Counted from the stretch's first letter, positions 35,850 to 44,508 are shown. The stretch is 64,000 nt of DNA from CAZDXB01 sp964509335 (GCA_964509335.1 CAZDXB010000008.1:62001-126000); one strand, 5' to 3'. Notes: generated from the letters alone by a model not told the origin. Numbers and translations: made by a program.

Positions 35850-37193
35850 CTAGCAAATCCTATCGTGCAAATACTTTGTTATTTTCGGAGCGTCGTCTCT
35901 ATCGACAAATAAAATCGTCAGGTTGTCGCCGATTTCTAATTCGAATTCGCCGTTTTGCGAGACGATTTCCTTCAGTTCGGGAATGATATTTATCAGTCTG
36001 TCCTTCTCGAAATTGAACAGCGCGACCGAAGAGACGTTCTTGATTTTCTCGAAGCCGATTTTATTGACGGACAAGGCGACGGTCGAATCCTCCGGCAAAA
36101 TAAGCGAAAAGGAGTTGGGAGCGTGATATTGGAAAAGCGACTCTTCTACGACGGCGGAGTTTTCCGAGAGGAAGTTCTTCATATTCTTTATTTCCGCCGT
36201 CGAGGAAAACTCGTAGTTGAGCTTTATCAAATTTTCGTTCAATATGATAATCTTTGGATTTCCTTTTTGGTCCGCGCTCACGACCGAGCGGTCTCCTTCT
36301 GGATTAAGGGCAGAACGGAAAGTCAACAATGTCTTAGTTTTCGCCGCTTGCTCTATCATTTTGGGATAAAGTAGTTTGATTCCGTTGACGCCCGCGGCAT
36401 ATGCCTGCTTGTAGTTAAGCGATCTGATTGGCTTGGCTTCGGGGACTAATTTTGGGTCGGCGCTTTTTATACCTTCGACGTCCGTCCAGAACGTAATTTC
36501 TTTAGCGCCTATCATATCGGAGAGAAGCGCCGCCGTCAGCGAGGAGCTTTCAATTCCCATAGTCGTTAGCTCGCCGCGCTCGCTTTTGGCTATAAAGCCC
36601 TGCGTTAGGACGAACTCGTTATCGCGCAAAGCGGGAATCAGTATATCGTCCACTTTCGCCTTTGTTTTGCCATAAATCGGTTTTGCCCCGCCGTAGTTGG
36701 AATCGCTGACGATTACGCGCGTCGCTTCGATTTTTTCTATGTCGAATTCGTTCTCGATTAGATAATAATAAACCGCCCTAAGAGCGAAGAACTCGCCGTA
36801 GCTCATAACCGCGTCCAAGGTTCTCGCCGTCAGTTCTCGCGTAATAGAAAGCCCTTTCGCGTAGTCGTATAGCTCTTTGCGGCATTCTTCTAGTTTCCGA
36901 GCGAACGCGTCGTATGACGCGCTTTGCTGGAACAGTTCGGAAGCGAATATCGAGTGAAGCTCGATTATTTCGTCGATGATTTTGCGCGCTTCGGTTTCGT
37001 CGCCGCTTTCTGCGGTCTTGGCGGCTCTTTTCAAGTTGCGCGTCGCCGTCGATAACGCCGAGATAACGATTAGCGTCGGGTTGTTGTAATAGCGGCGCAG
37101 GATTTCGGTTATTTGATGAAATCCTTCCTTGTTTTTCAGAACGGCGCCGCCGATTTTTATTACGTCGAAATTATTTTGCTCTTTAATACTCAT
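35850..37193 (-). CDS. Divergent aspartate kinase
   Basis: Aspartokinase makes aspartyl phosphate, the first step to lysine, threonine, methionine and diaminopimelate. 447 residues from the ATG at 37193; the codon at 37202 is TTG. Landmarks are FDVIKIGGAVLKNKEG, VSALSTATRNL, DAVMSYGEFFALR, LTQGFIAKSERG, TFWTDVEGIKSADPKLVPEA and GVNGIKLLYPKMIEQA. The usual GRGGSD segment reads MGIESSSL, and the N-terminal KFGG-T-S reads KIGGAVL. C-terminal ACT-like regulatory sequence (about 310-447) is present. It overlaps the Dabb gene by 11 bases. Activity is likely but should be confirmed against the altered nucleotide/aspartate motifs. Confidence 0.78.
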   Translation of the reverse strand: MSIKEQNNFDVIKIGGAVLKNKEGFHQITEILRRYYNNPTLIVISALSTATRNLKRAAKTAESGDETEARKIIDEIIELHSIFASELFQQSASYDAFARKLEECRKELYDYAKGLSITRELTARTLDAVMSYGEFFALRAVYYYLIENEFDIEKIEATRVIVSDSNYGGAKPIYGKTKAKVDDILIPALRDNEFVLTQGFIAKSERGELTTMGIESSSLTAALLSDMIGAKEITFWTDVEGIKSADPKLVPEAKPIRSLNYKQAYAAGVNGIKLLYPKMIEQAAKTKTLLTFRSALNPEGDRSVVSADQKGNPKIIILNENLIKLNYEFSSTAEIKNMKNFLSENSAVVEESLFQYHAPNSFSLILPEDSTVALSVNKIGFEKIKNVSSVALFNFEKDRLINIIPELKEIVSQNGEFELEIGDNLTILFVDRDDAPKITKYLHDRIC

Positions 37194-37485
37194 AATCGAC
37201 AACGGCGATGTCGGTTCTCACTTTGTTAATGAATTCCAAAACTTGAACGTGCTCCGGATGTTTGCTATATTCCTGAAGCTTTTCCATCGAGTCGAACGAG
37301 GAAATCAAGACTATATCGTAGGAACGTTCCGTTTCTTTTATGTTGATTCCGACGTCGTATTCTTTTATTAAGTCGATTTTGTCGGGCAGAGCTTCCAAAT
37401 CCTTTTTGATTTTTTCGGCGTTTACTTTTTTTAAGCCGTCTTCAGCCGTTTCTTTTAAACGAAACATTACTATGTGGCGTATCAT
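37183..37485 (-). CDS. Dabb (stress-responsive A/B barrel) domain protein
   Basis: About 100 residues from the ATG at 37485, which has GAGGA just upstream; the longer open frame to 37548 has no such site. The start MIRHIVMFRLKE, followed by LxxLPDKIDLIKEYDVGINIKETERSYDIVLISSFDS and YSKHPEHVQVLEFI, is typical of the Dabb family (ferredoxin-like dimeric barrel). Members bind small ligands or act as cyclases, but most are unassigned. Its stop overlaps the aspartokinase start, so the two are translated together. Confidence 0.85.
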   Translation of the reverse strand: MIRHIVMFRLKETAEDGLKKVNAEKIKKDLEALPDKIDLIKEYDVGINIKETERSYDIVLISSFDSMEKLQEYSKHPEHVQVLEFINKVRTDIAVVDYEY

Positions 37486-37505
37486 ATAGTCCTCTTTTTG
37501 TTTTA

Positions 37506-37940
37506 TTAATAATAAACGATTTTTGCTTCGTAGCCGGTGATATACCAATTGTTTTGGATTTTCAAAGTTTCGAAGCTAACTTCCGTGATATAATCGAAGT
37601 AGGCTTTCACTCGCAGTTTGTCGGAGGAGAGCGTATCAGATTTTAACTCCGTTATAGGTTTTTTGCCGATGACTCTCGACATTCTCTCCATCTCGGCGTA
37701 TTGGTCGTATCTTTCGATGGCGATATAAATTCTGCCGGAAGTGTCGGCTAAAATTTGCGAAGCGCCTACTACGTTGGCGCTGTCAAGTTCGTTTTTGAAA
37801 AGATACACAACGCCGTGCGCGGATTTCTGGTTTTTCGGAATTTCCGTCTTCGGTTTAGTTCCGATTACTATCAGCTCGCAAGCCGAGAGCGTTATAGTTA
37901 TTAATAATATCGCTAATATTTTTTTCAACTTATTTCGCAA
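37506..37940 (-). CDS. Small predicted lipoprotein
   Basis: 144 residues from a TTG start without a Shine-Dalgarno. A basic n-region (MRNKLKKI), hydrophobic core and lipobox ITLSAC-EL are present. The mature part includes FKNELDSANVVGASQILADTSGRIY and YFDYITEVSFETLKIQNNWYITGYEAKIVYY, which looks beta-rich. No family recognised. It lies 20 bases before the Dabb gene and 37 bases after the hydrolase gene, on the same strand, suggesting one transcript. Confidence 0.65.
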   Translation of the reverse strand: MRNKLKKILAILLITITLSACELIVIGTKPKTEIPKNQKSAHGVVYLFKNELDSANVVGASQILADTSGRIYIAIERYDQYAEMERMSRVIGKKPITELKSDTLSSDKLRVKAYFDYITEVSFETLKIQNNWYITGYEAKIVYY

Positions 37941-37977
37941 ATTGATTTTTATCGTTACGCTAAAATAGATTTTTAAG

Positions 37978-38832
37978 CTAATTTATCAAACCGAAAATTC
38001 TCAAAGTCAAATTAATAGCTTTGTTTAACGATTCGTTCGGGCGTTCGAACGAGTCTTGGACGCCGAAAGTGTGTCCGGTTTTTTCTATCGTTTCCAAGCG
38101 AGCGTATTCCGGATTTGCCGACAGAAGTTCTTCCGCTTCTTTCGTTTTAGTCGTCAAATCTTGTTCGCCGGAAATTAGAAGCATTGGAATCGTAAGTTTA
38201 GAAACGGCGTCCAGCAAATCGAAACGCTCTTTGTTTCTTTCCAAATCTTCTATGTACGAATAATCTATCCTTAGCTTTTTTCCAGTTGAGCTGTCGGTTA
38301 ACGCCAGAAAACCTTTTTCTTCCCAAATTTTTTTTTGCCTCGTAGTGTATCTATCCAGCTTGGCGACGGGCGACCATAAAGCGAGTTTCTTGATATTAAA
38401 ATTGTCTTCCGCCGCTAAAATCGAAAGCGCCGAGCCTCGCGAATGTCCTAATAGAAATATCTCGCCGTTCCATAATCTTTTTATATTATGAAATAAGCGG
38501 TTTTCCGAGATAGAGTTAAGGATTGAATTTAAGTCTTTCAATTCTCGCGAAACGGTATTCTTCGCGAATTTTTCGACGTTCCGTATAGCGTTTTTATCGT
38601 CTTCGGCGCCGTCGAGCGAGAAATTAAAAACAATAGAAATCGCGCCGCTTTCGGCTATTTTTTCGGCTAAATACGGGAAAAACCCCCAATCCTTCCACGC
38701 TTTAAATCCGTGCGAAATAACGACGACAGGCTGTTTATTCTCCGCCTCGGCGCTATATCGTAAATCGCCGTAAATTATATCGTCGGCATCGTTTTCTAAT
38801 TGAAAGCTCTCGCGTTTTACTTTTGTTTCCAT
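37978..38832 (-). CDS. Alpha/beta hydrolase
   Basis: 284 residues, cytoplasmic (no signal). The oxyanion-hole segment VVISHGFKAWKDWGFF precedes the nucleophile elbow GHSRGSA (Ser at about 153). The likely acid is in LLISGEQDLTT and the His in EKTGHTFGVQ. The cap contains LWSPVAKLDRY and DSSTGKKLRIDYSYIEDLERN. It belongs to the dienelactone-hydrolase/prolyl-peptidase-like group, with substrate unknown. A gap of 93 bases separates it from the FetB-like gene. Confidence 0.8.
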   Translation of the reverse strand: METKVKRESFQLENDADDIIYGDLRYSAEAENKQPVVVISHGFKAWKDWGFFPYLAEKIAESGAISIVFNFSLDGAEDDKNAIRNVEKFAKNTVSRELKDLNSILNSISENRLFHNIKRLWNGEIFLLGHSRGSALSILAAEDNFNIKKLALWSPVAKLDRYTTRQKKIWEEKGFLALTDSSTGKKLRIDYSYIEDLERNKERFDLLDAVSKLTIPMLLISGEQDLTTKTKEAEELLSANPEYARLETIEKTGHTFGVQDSFERPNESLNKAINLTLRIFGLIN

Positions 38833-38925
38833 AGAAATATTAACATTTTGCGACTAATATTATTGTCGGGAAGCGCGGAAATCGAAAATTATAACAAATT
38901 GCAATTAATTTGGCGATGTAAGAAA

Positions 38926-39723
38926 TCAGGTCTTCTTAGCGGCGAAAGAGCTTCTGTCGAATCGGTCGTATTCGTTGAAGGCTACGGTTTTTGACGCGTT
39001 TAAGCTGACGAAGACCGTAACGACGCTTCCGACGAATATTCCCACGACGATTAGTATTTGGTATTTAATAGCCGTGATAGGAGAACTGCCTCCGAGAATC
39101 TGTCCGGTCATCATTCCCGGAAGCCAAATCAATCCGATTGTGGCGGTGGAGGCTACTACGGGACTGAACGCGTCTTTAAGCGCTTCGGACAGAAATTTGC
39201 CCAAGGCTTCGTTCTTTGTAGCTCCGCTCATAAGATAATATCGATAGCGTCCTTCGTCTCGGGAAAGAGCGTTGTAAAACGAGCGCAAGGCGATTACGAC
39301 GCTGTTTATCGAGCCGCCTATGAATATTCCCATTATCGGTATTATATATCGGGCTTCGAAGAATCTATCGCCGCCGACTACTATTAAAGCCGCCATAGCG
39401 CCGTTAATAACGACGTTCGTCAATACGCCGGCGAGAACGGGCGCGAAGAACCTTTTCAGTCGCAATTCGCTCCGCTTAACTACCGTAGCGGAAGCGGCGA
39501 AAGTCATTAGGAAAACCCAAAGGACGTTTAGCCAAACGGCGTTATATTCGAATATATACCTTAAATAAAGACCGACTAAAGTGAGTTGGATAGCCATTCT
39601 AATAAAAGCGATAATAGTCGCTTTCACGAGCCCCGTTTTGAAATAATAGAATATCCACAGCGGGATTAATATAACAAGCGCGCCGAGAGCTAAATTAATC
39701 CACGATATGTCCGTTCCGCTCAT
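38926..39723 (-). CDS. FetB/YbbM-family ABC transporter permease
   Basis: 265 residues with about 7 membrane helices, matching the UPF0014/FetB permease of E. coli FetAB, implicated in iron export and peroxide resistance. Clear segments are TTxxFIRMAIQLTLVGLYLRYIFE-like sequence at 30-55, and GAMAALIVVGGDRFFEARYIIPIMGIFIGGSINSVVIALRSF. The family loop IGLIWLPGMMTGQILGGSSPITAIKYQI is also present. No FetA ATPase lies beside it, so its partner must be encoded elsewhere. The ATG overlaps the Rrf2 gene by four bases (ATGA), implying co-translation. Confidence 0.82.
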   Translation of the reverse strand: MSGTDISWINLALGALVILIPLWIFYYFKTGLVKATIIAFIRMAIQLTLVGLYLRYIFEYNAVWLNVLWVFLMTFAASATVVKRSELRLKRFFAPVLAGVLTNVVINGAMAALIVVGGDRFFEARYIIPIMGIFIGGSINSVVIALRSFYNALSRDEGRYRYYLMSGATKNEALGKFLSEALKDAFSPVVASTATIGLIWLPGMMTGQILGGSSPITAIKYQILIVVGIFVGSVVTVFVSLNASKTVAFNEYDRFDRSSFAAKKT

Positions 39724-40163
39724 TTATTTTCCTTGATTGTTTTGATTTTTGTGTCAGTCAGCGGTTTAAGCTGTTCGAGGGAAGATTCGCTAAGCATTCG
39801 GTATGTTTCTTCTCTGATTTTCCCCCAAGTATTGTGAATGGGACAGGGGGTATCGTCCGAGCATCCCGGAAAGCCGAGAACGCAGTTTTCAAAGAGCTTC
39901 GTTCCGTCGATAGCTTTTACTATATCGATTAGCTTGATTTTCGACGAATGTTTTCCCAGCCTGAATCCGCCGCCTTTGCCTTTTCTCGATTTCACTATTT
40001 TATGCTTAACTAAGGATTGCAATGTCTTAGAGACGAACTCCTTCGGGACTTTTATTTTTTTTGAAATCAGCTTCGCGTTCGCCGCTTCGTTCGGCTCAAG
40101 AGTCGAGAGAAAGAGAGCCGCCTGCAAGCCAAGTTCGCACTTTTTTGAAAATATTATAGCCAT
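39720..40163 (-). CDS. Rrf2-family transcriptional regulator
   Basis: 147 residues with an N-terminal winged helix (KCELGLQAALFLSTLEPNEAANAKLISKKIKVPKEFVSKTLQSLVKHKIVKSRKGKGGGFRL, typical of Rrf2/IscR/NsrR). Three cysteines, C94, C101 and C107, follow in the order used for Fe-S binding by this family (CX6CX5C). It could sense nitric oxide, iron or redox state. It is divergent from a cupin-hemerythrin operon, with a perfect 8-6-8 palindrome in the gap, and it overlaps fetB. Autoregulation through that palindrome is the natural inference. Confidence 0.88.
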   Translation of the reverse strand: MAIIFSKKCELGLQAALFLSTLEPNEAANAKLISKKIKVPKEFVSKTLQSLVKHKIVKSRKGKGGGFRLGKHSSKIKLIDIVKAIDGTKLFENCVLGFPGCSDDTPCPIHNTWGKIREETYRMLSESSLEQLKPLTDTKIKTIKENK

Positions 40164-40235
40164 TGTATTTTATCTTTCAATTTAAATTTCACGTTAATTT
40201 GCGGTATTCCTTAAAAATCGACGCCAAATTAAAAA

Positions 40236-40257
40236 ATTATTGTTAATTTACAATAAT
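40236..40257. promoter_or_regulatory. Perfect palindrome between divergent Rrf2 and cupin operons
   Basis: ATTATTGT-TAATTT-ACAATAAT is an exact 8-6-8 inverted repeat, 45 bases before the cupin ATG and 73 bases before the Rrf2 ATG. The core TTGT..ACAA also has the 14-bp spacing of CRP/FNR-family boxes. It may be the Rrf2 operator or a CRP/FNR-like (HcpR/DNR type) site. Confidence 0.6.
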
Positions 40258-40301
40258 AATCGGACATTTTAGTCTGGTTAAATAAAAAAAACGGAGGAAA
40301 A

Positions 40302-40628
40302 ATGAAAAGCAAAGAGTTTGAAAAATCGGTAAAGATAAATATGAAAGCCGCGATAGATTACGCGGAGGGCGGAATAGTAAGCAAAACGGTTTTGAAAAAG
40401 CAAGGCGGTTCGGTTACGTTGTTCGCGTTCGGCGAGAATCAATCGCTGAGCGAACATACCGCTCCATACGACGCGTTAGCCGAGATATTAGACGGCAAAG
40501 CGAAGATAATAATCGAAGGCGCGGATTACGTTTTGGACAAGGGCGAATCTATAATTATGCCCGCTAACGTTCCGCACGCGGTAGAAGCTGTAGAAAAATT
40601 CAAAATGTCGCTAATAATGATTAAGTAA
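40302..40628 (+). CDS. Single-domain cupin protein
   Basis: 108 residues. The cupin beta-barrel is shown by FGENQSLSEHTAPYDALAEILDGKAKIIIEGADYVLDKGESIIMPANVPHAVEAVEKFKM, where the His of the first motif and the HA of the second would bind metal. Such small cupins accompany hemerythrin-like and NO-response genes in many anaerobes, but their reaction is unknown. GGAGG precedes the ATG. It is the first gene of a three-gene operon, divergent from Rrf2-fetB. Confidence 0.85.
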   Translation: MKSKEFEKSVKINMKAAIDYAEGGIVSKTVLKKQGGSVTLFAFGENQSLSEHTAPYDALAEILDGKAKIIIEGADYVLDKGESIIMPANVPHAVEAVEKFKMSLIMIK

Positions 40629-40651
40629 AATATATTAAAAGGAGGTTTTTT

Positions 40652-41881
40652 ATGAGCGAGCAAATCAGGGATTCTGAATCGAGAAAGAAAGCTTTAAAAC
40701 GATTGATTCTGCTGTTGCACGAGGGCGAGTCGCCCGAAGAAATTAAAGCGGAACTCACAAATTTGATGGGCAAAATTCCCCACGGCGAAATCGTCGAAGT
40801 CGAACAAGAGCTAATTAGCGAAGGCTTGCCGGAAGAGGAGATTGTGAAACTTTGCGATATCCACTCGAAAGTTATAGAAGGGCAAATCGACCACAGCCAG
40901 GATAAAGAAGTTCCGCCGGGACATCCCGTCGATACTTTCAAAAAAGAGAACACGGAGCTGAAAAAAGTAACAAACGAGTTGAACAAGCTTTTCGGCGAAA
41001 GCGAGAATCTAAAGAAAGAAGATGTTCGCAATTACTTGCTAAAATTACGCTCTAATTTCAATCTATTAATGGACGTCGAAAAGCATTATCAGAGAGAAGA
41101 GAACTTGCTGTTTCCATTTTTGGAGAAGAAAGGCGTAACCGGACCGCCAAAAGTATTGTGGGAAAAGCACGACGAAATAAGGAGTTTGCTAAAGTCTTCG
41201 ATAGAAGCGAGCGCCTTAAAGGAAGAAATAGAGCCGGACGAAATACAAACGGCGATAAATATGCTATTCAAGCCGGCGGTTGACGGCGTGGACGATATGA
41301 TAATGAAGGAAGAGGAAATTTTGCTGCCTATGAGTCTCGACAACTTGAGCGATAGCGAATGGTATGAAATATACGTTCAGACGCCGGAAATCGGATTTTG
41401 CCTTTACGACCCGGAAGAGGATTGGAAGCCGGAAGGCGTCGAAGTTGAAAAGTTCGAACCCGAAGAAGCAGGCAAAATCCGCTTCAAGACGGGCTCGTTA
41501 TCGAGAGAGGAGCTTGAAGCGATAGTTAATACTATGCCCGTTGATTTGACTTACGTGGATAAAGACGACAAGGTTCAATTTTTCTCTTCCGGCGGCGAGC
41601 GGATATTCCCGAGAAACAGGGCGGTGTTGAAGCGAGACGTTAGAATGTGCCATCCGCCGTCAAGCGTTCATAAAGTCGATAAAATCTTGCGCGATTTCAA
41701 AAGCGGCAAAGCGAGTCGGGCGCCTTTTTGGATAAATTTGCATGGTAAATTCGTTCATATCGAGTATTTCGCCATAAGGGACAAAGACGGAGAATACTTA
41801 GGAACGCTCGAGGTTACGCAAGATTTAACCGAGCATCGCCAGCTCGAAGGCGAGCAAAGACTATTGTCATATAAAAAATAA
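40652..41881 (+). CDS. DUF438, hemerythrin-like and PAS domain protein
   Basis: 409 residues, soluble. An N-terminal DUF438 domain (about 10-80, HEGESPEEIKAEL) is followed by a hemerythrin HHE domain (about 85-235) with DVEKHYQREENLLFPFLEK, WEKHDEIRSLL and MKEEEILLPM as probable diiron ligands. A PAS domain (about 280-395) follows, with LSREELEAIVNTMPVDLTYVDKDDKVQFFS, the CHPPSSVHKV motif and LHGKFVHIEYFAIRD. Members are found with NO-response regulons and may store or detoxify NO or bind oxygen. AGGAGG lies before the ATG. The spacing of 23 bases from the cupin gene supports an operon. Confidence 0.88.
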   Translation: MSEQIRDSESRKKALKRLILLLHEGESPEEIKAELTNLMGKIPHGEIVEVEQELISEGLPEEEIVKLCDIHSKVIEGQIDHSQDKEVPPGHPVDTFKKENTELKKVTNELNKLFGESENLKKEDVRNYLLKLRSNFNLLMDVEKHYQREENLLFPFLEKKGVTGPPKVLWEKHDEIRSLLKSSIEASALKEEIEPDEIQTAINMLFKPAVDGVDDMIMKEEEILLPMSLDNLSDSEWYEIYVQTPEIGFCLYDPEEDWKPEGVEVEKFEPEEAGKIRFKTGSLSREELEAIVNTMPVDLTYVDKDDKVQFFSSGGERIFPRNRAVLKRDVRMCHPPSSVHKVDKILRDFKSGKASRAPFWINLHGKFVHIEYFAIRDKDGEYLGTLEVTQDLTEHRQLEGEQRLLSYKK

Positions 41882-41892
41882 AGAGCGACGAT

Positions 41893-42414
41893 ATGAGCGA
41901 TAAGCTAACAATAACGCCAGACACGAAAGTAAGCAAACTATTAGACGCTTACCCGGAACTCGAGGATAAATTAATAGAAATAGCTCCTGCTTTTAAGAAG
42001 CTGAGAAATCCGATACTTAGAAAAACAATCGCTCGCGTAACAAGCCTGAAGCAAGCGGCGCGAGTGGGCGAAGTTCCTTTAGGAAAAGTCATTAACGAGC
42101 TTCGCTCAGAAGTCGGGCAGGATTTATACGAAGATTATAAAGAAGAGACGGAAAACTCGAAAGAGCCGCCAGCTTGGTTCGTCGAGTCGAAGATAAAAGA
42201 GAGCTTGGACGCGCGCCCTATTTTGGACGTCGGAGGGCATCCGCTGGACAAAGCCGTGAAAGCCGTCAAAACTTTAGGGGAGGGCGAGATATACGAACTA
42301 ATAACGCCGTTTTTTCCCGCTCCGTTAGTTAAAACAATCGAGCAAATGGGGTATAAAAGTTGGACTAAAAAAGCGTCGAGCGAATTATATAAATCGTATT
42401 TTTGTAAAAGATAG
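41893..42414 (+). CDS. DUF1858 + DUF2249 protein
   Basis: 173 residues. The N-terminal DUF1858 part (about 3-75) reads LTITPDTKVSKLLDAYPELEDKLIEIAPAFKKLRNPIL. The C-terminal DUF2249 part (about 100-170) has LDARPILDVGGHPLDKAVKAVKTLGEGEIYELITPFFPAPLVKTIEQMGYKSW. Both domains are common in nitrogen-oxide stress and denitrification-linked proteins, where DUF2249 resembles TusA-like folds. It follows the hemerythrin gene by 11 bases and closes the operon; the repeat region begins just after. Confidence 0.85.
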   Translation: MSDKLTITPDTKVSKLLDAYPELEDKLIEIAPAFKKLRNPILRKTIARVTSLKQAARVGEVPLGKVINELRSEVGQDLYEDYKEETENSKEPPAWFVESKIKESLDARPILDVGGHPLDKAVKAVKTLGEGEIYELITPFFPAPLVKTIEQMGYKSWTKKASSELYKSYFCKR

Positions 42415-42884
42415 GGAAAAGAAAACCGATCTTTCATGACGGCTTGCGGACTAGTAAGTTAATTACTAATTATTTTGAGCGAACCGGGGCTCCGGATGAA
42501 AAAGTAGCGAAGGCATCCAAATCTTAGTAAATGGCGCGAGCAGACGAGGGCGTCCGCTCTACCGGTCTTTGTGGAGACGCAAGATTTTGCGTCTCTACGT
42601 CCTTTCAAAACGGCAAGTTACGCTTTCTCGCCGACCTATCTGCCAGCGCTGATGGACGTTTCTCAGAGCTCGCCGACGGTTAAAGCCGGTCGGTTTCAGA
42701 TAGAATCGGAAGCGAAGGCGCCCCTGTCTGTGTAAATCAAATTGGTTGTTATGTAATAATAGCGCGGTAGTCCGCGTTTTCGCGAAGGTTCGCTGAATGT
42801 TTATGTTATGAATACAATATTTTAAATCGGAATAAAGCTAACTTTTTTTTATCTTTCGGTTTTTAACGACGCAAAAGGGAACGA
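42415..42884. repeat. Intergenic region packed with palindromic dispersed repeats
   Basis: This 470-base gap has no credible gene. It contains repeat copy B (about 42457-42563), which matches copy A at 4101-4243, including a GAGCAGACG/CGTCCGCTC hairpin (42538-42559). GTGGAGACGCAA-GATT-TTGCGTCTCTAC is an almost perfect 12-4-12 palindrome (42571-42598). A CCGACGG/CCGGTCGG-type stem lies near 42670-42690. CGCGG-TAGT-CCGCG-TTTT (42763-42780) could end transcription. The open frame running through 42538-42735 has repeat-derived sequence and no start signal. Confidence 0.75.
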
Positions 42885-44426
42885 ATGTCTAAAAGAACGC
42901 TGGGGTTCGCGCTATTAATTATAATAATCGCTCTGCCGATTTTGTTTTTCCCAATCGGCGGCGACCAGACTATTTATCTTTTAGGCGGTAAAACGATAGC
43001 CGAGGGCGGCGAGATATACGTCGATTTTATCGATTTGAAACAACCGCTGATTTATGAAATGATGGCGGCGGTCGTCGCTATTTTCGGTTTCCACGAAATT
43101 TCTATCAGGATTTTCGATTTAATTTGGCAACTGGCTACAGTTGCTTCGCTATTGTTCATTGTTAAGAGAGTAACCGGCGACGACTTCAAAGCTTTCGGCT
43201 CGGGCGCGATTTATATCTTGCTCTATTCGATTTTAAATTATTCCCAGACCTTGCAATGCGAAGGCTTCGCTTCTTTGCCTACTGTATGGATTATTTATCT
43301 CTCGACCGTGAATAAAGAGTTTAAGCTTTCGAGATACATATTAATTGGCGGCTTGATTGGATTCGTAATCGGCTTGAAATATACTTTCGGCATAGTATTA
43401 ATCGCTTTCGCGGTAGATTTGTTTTTCAGATTTAACTTTAAGCGCGGTTTTATAGCTTTGATTATAGCCGGCGCGAGCGCTCTTGTTATTTTTGTCTTAA
43501 GCTACGCGGCGCTTCTTATCGGCGATTCGTTTGTCGGGTACGCTAATGTCCTCGACTATTTATGGAACTATTCCTCGTTTCAGGGATACAATTTGGCGGT
43601 AGTGAAATACGCCTTGAAATCGACAGGTTCTTTTTTGGGCGATAATTTTTCGCTCGCTTTCATAACTTTCAGCATAGCGGGCTTGTATAAGTTTTTCAAG
43701 GCTGATAAGGAAATCGACGGATTGAGCTTTTACCGTTTTGCAATACTTTTAGCGATATTTCTGTTCGTTACGATATTTATAGAGAAGAAGTTTTCGCCTT
43801 ATCATTTTTCCAGAATTTATCTGTCGGCGGCGATTGTCGGCGGATGGGGCGTCGCGGTTTTGTCGAAGAAAGCGAAAATAATTTGGGGGAAAGCCGGTTT
43901 ATACAGGAAGTTATTGTTGATATGCTTCGCCGCGTTCGCGTTTGTTTTCTCGCCGATTCCGCGATGGATAGCTCTTTTGCCGGGAACTTATTATTATTTT
44001 GCCGACCGGAGCAAATACGACGACTACTATACTAGAAGAGACGATTATCTATTTCGCAAAGACTATAAAGCTGTGGGAGAGATAATAAGAGGCAAATCAA
44101 AGCCGAACGACAAACTAACGGTAGTTAGTGTAGGGACTTGTACGATTAATTATTTTTCGGGACTGGAAAATCTGTCTAAATTCGGACAATCGCAGTTCTA
44201 TTACGGCAAAGGAACTCCCGATTATTGGCTTAAAGAATTTCATAAAGAGCTTGAAAAATCCGATTGGATTGTAGTTCAAAACAACGACCGGCATCCGATT
44301 ATTACGGGGTCCAAACATTCGTCTTGGGAATCGCTAAAACGCGACAGCGTAGCGCGCTCTTACGTAAGGAAGCATTTTTCCCTCGTCGATACGGTTGGAC
44401 CGTTTTACGTTTTTTGGAGGGAGTAA
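42885..44426 (+). CDS. Polytopic membrane protein, GT39-like glycosyltransferase
   Basis: 513 residues with about 10-11 helices. After TM1, the loop FPIGGDQTIYLLGGKTIAEGGEIYVDFIDLKQPLIYEM resembles the acidic first loop of the GT39/PMT_2 family, which uses polyprenyl-phosphate sugars. Several later helices and a soluble C-terminal part (about 390-513, ending VRKHFSLVDTVGPFYVFWRE) follow. It is 82 bases upstream of a GT2 gene of DPM-synthase type, which would supply such a donor. The two probably work together in envelope glycan or protein glycosylation, though the acceptor is unknown. Confidence 0.7.
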   Translation: MSKRTLGFALLIIIIALPILFFPIGGDQTIYLLGGKTIAEGGEIYVDFIDLKQPLIYEMMAAVVAIFGFHEISIRIFDLIWQLATVASLLFIVKRVTGDDFKAFGSGAIYILLYSILNYSQTLQCEGFASLPTVWIIYLSTVNKEFKLSRYILIGGLIGFVIGLKYTFGIVLIAFAVDLFFRFNFKRGFIALIIAGASALVIFVLSYAALLIGDSFVGYANVLDYLWNYSSFQGYNLAVVKYALKSTGSFLGDNFSLAFITFSIAGLYKFFKADKEIDGLSFYRFAILLAIFLFVTIFIEKKFSPYHFSRIYLSAAIVGGWGVAVLSKKAKIIWGKAGLYRKLLLICFAAFAFVFSPIPRWIALLPGTYYYFADRSKYDDYYTRRDDYLFRKDYKAVGEIIRGKSKPNDKLTVVSVGTCTINYFSGLENLSKFGQSQFYYGKGTPDYWLKEFHKELEKSDWIVVQNNDRHPIITGSKHSSWESLKRDSVARSYVRKHFSLVDTVGPFYVFWRE

Positions 44427-44508
44427 TTTCGTTTGTGGCAATTTTAAGCGTTCAAAGAATTTTAGTAAATTTGAATTTTAGTTAATTAAACAACTGCGCG
44501 AAAAAGAA

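Noticed and set aside
42538..42735. An open frame running through the repeats in the 42.4-42.9 kb gap
   Set aside because: It has no start signal and reads through hairpins that recur elsewhere, so it is repeat-derived.
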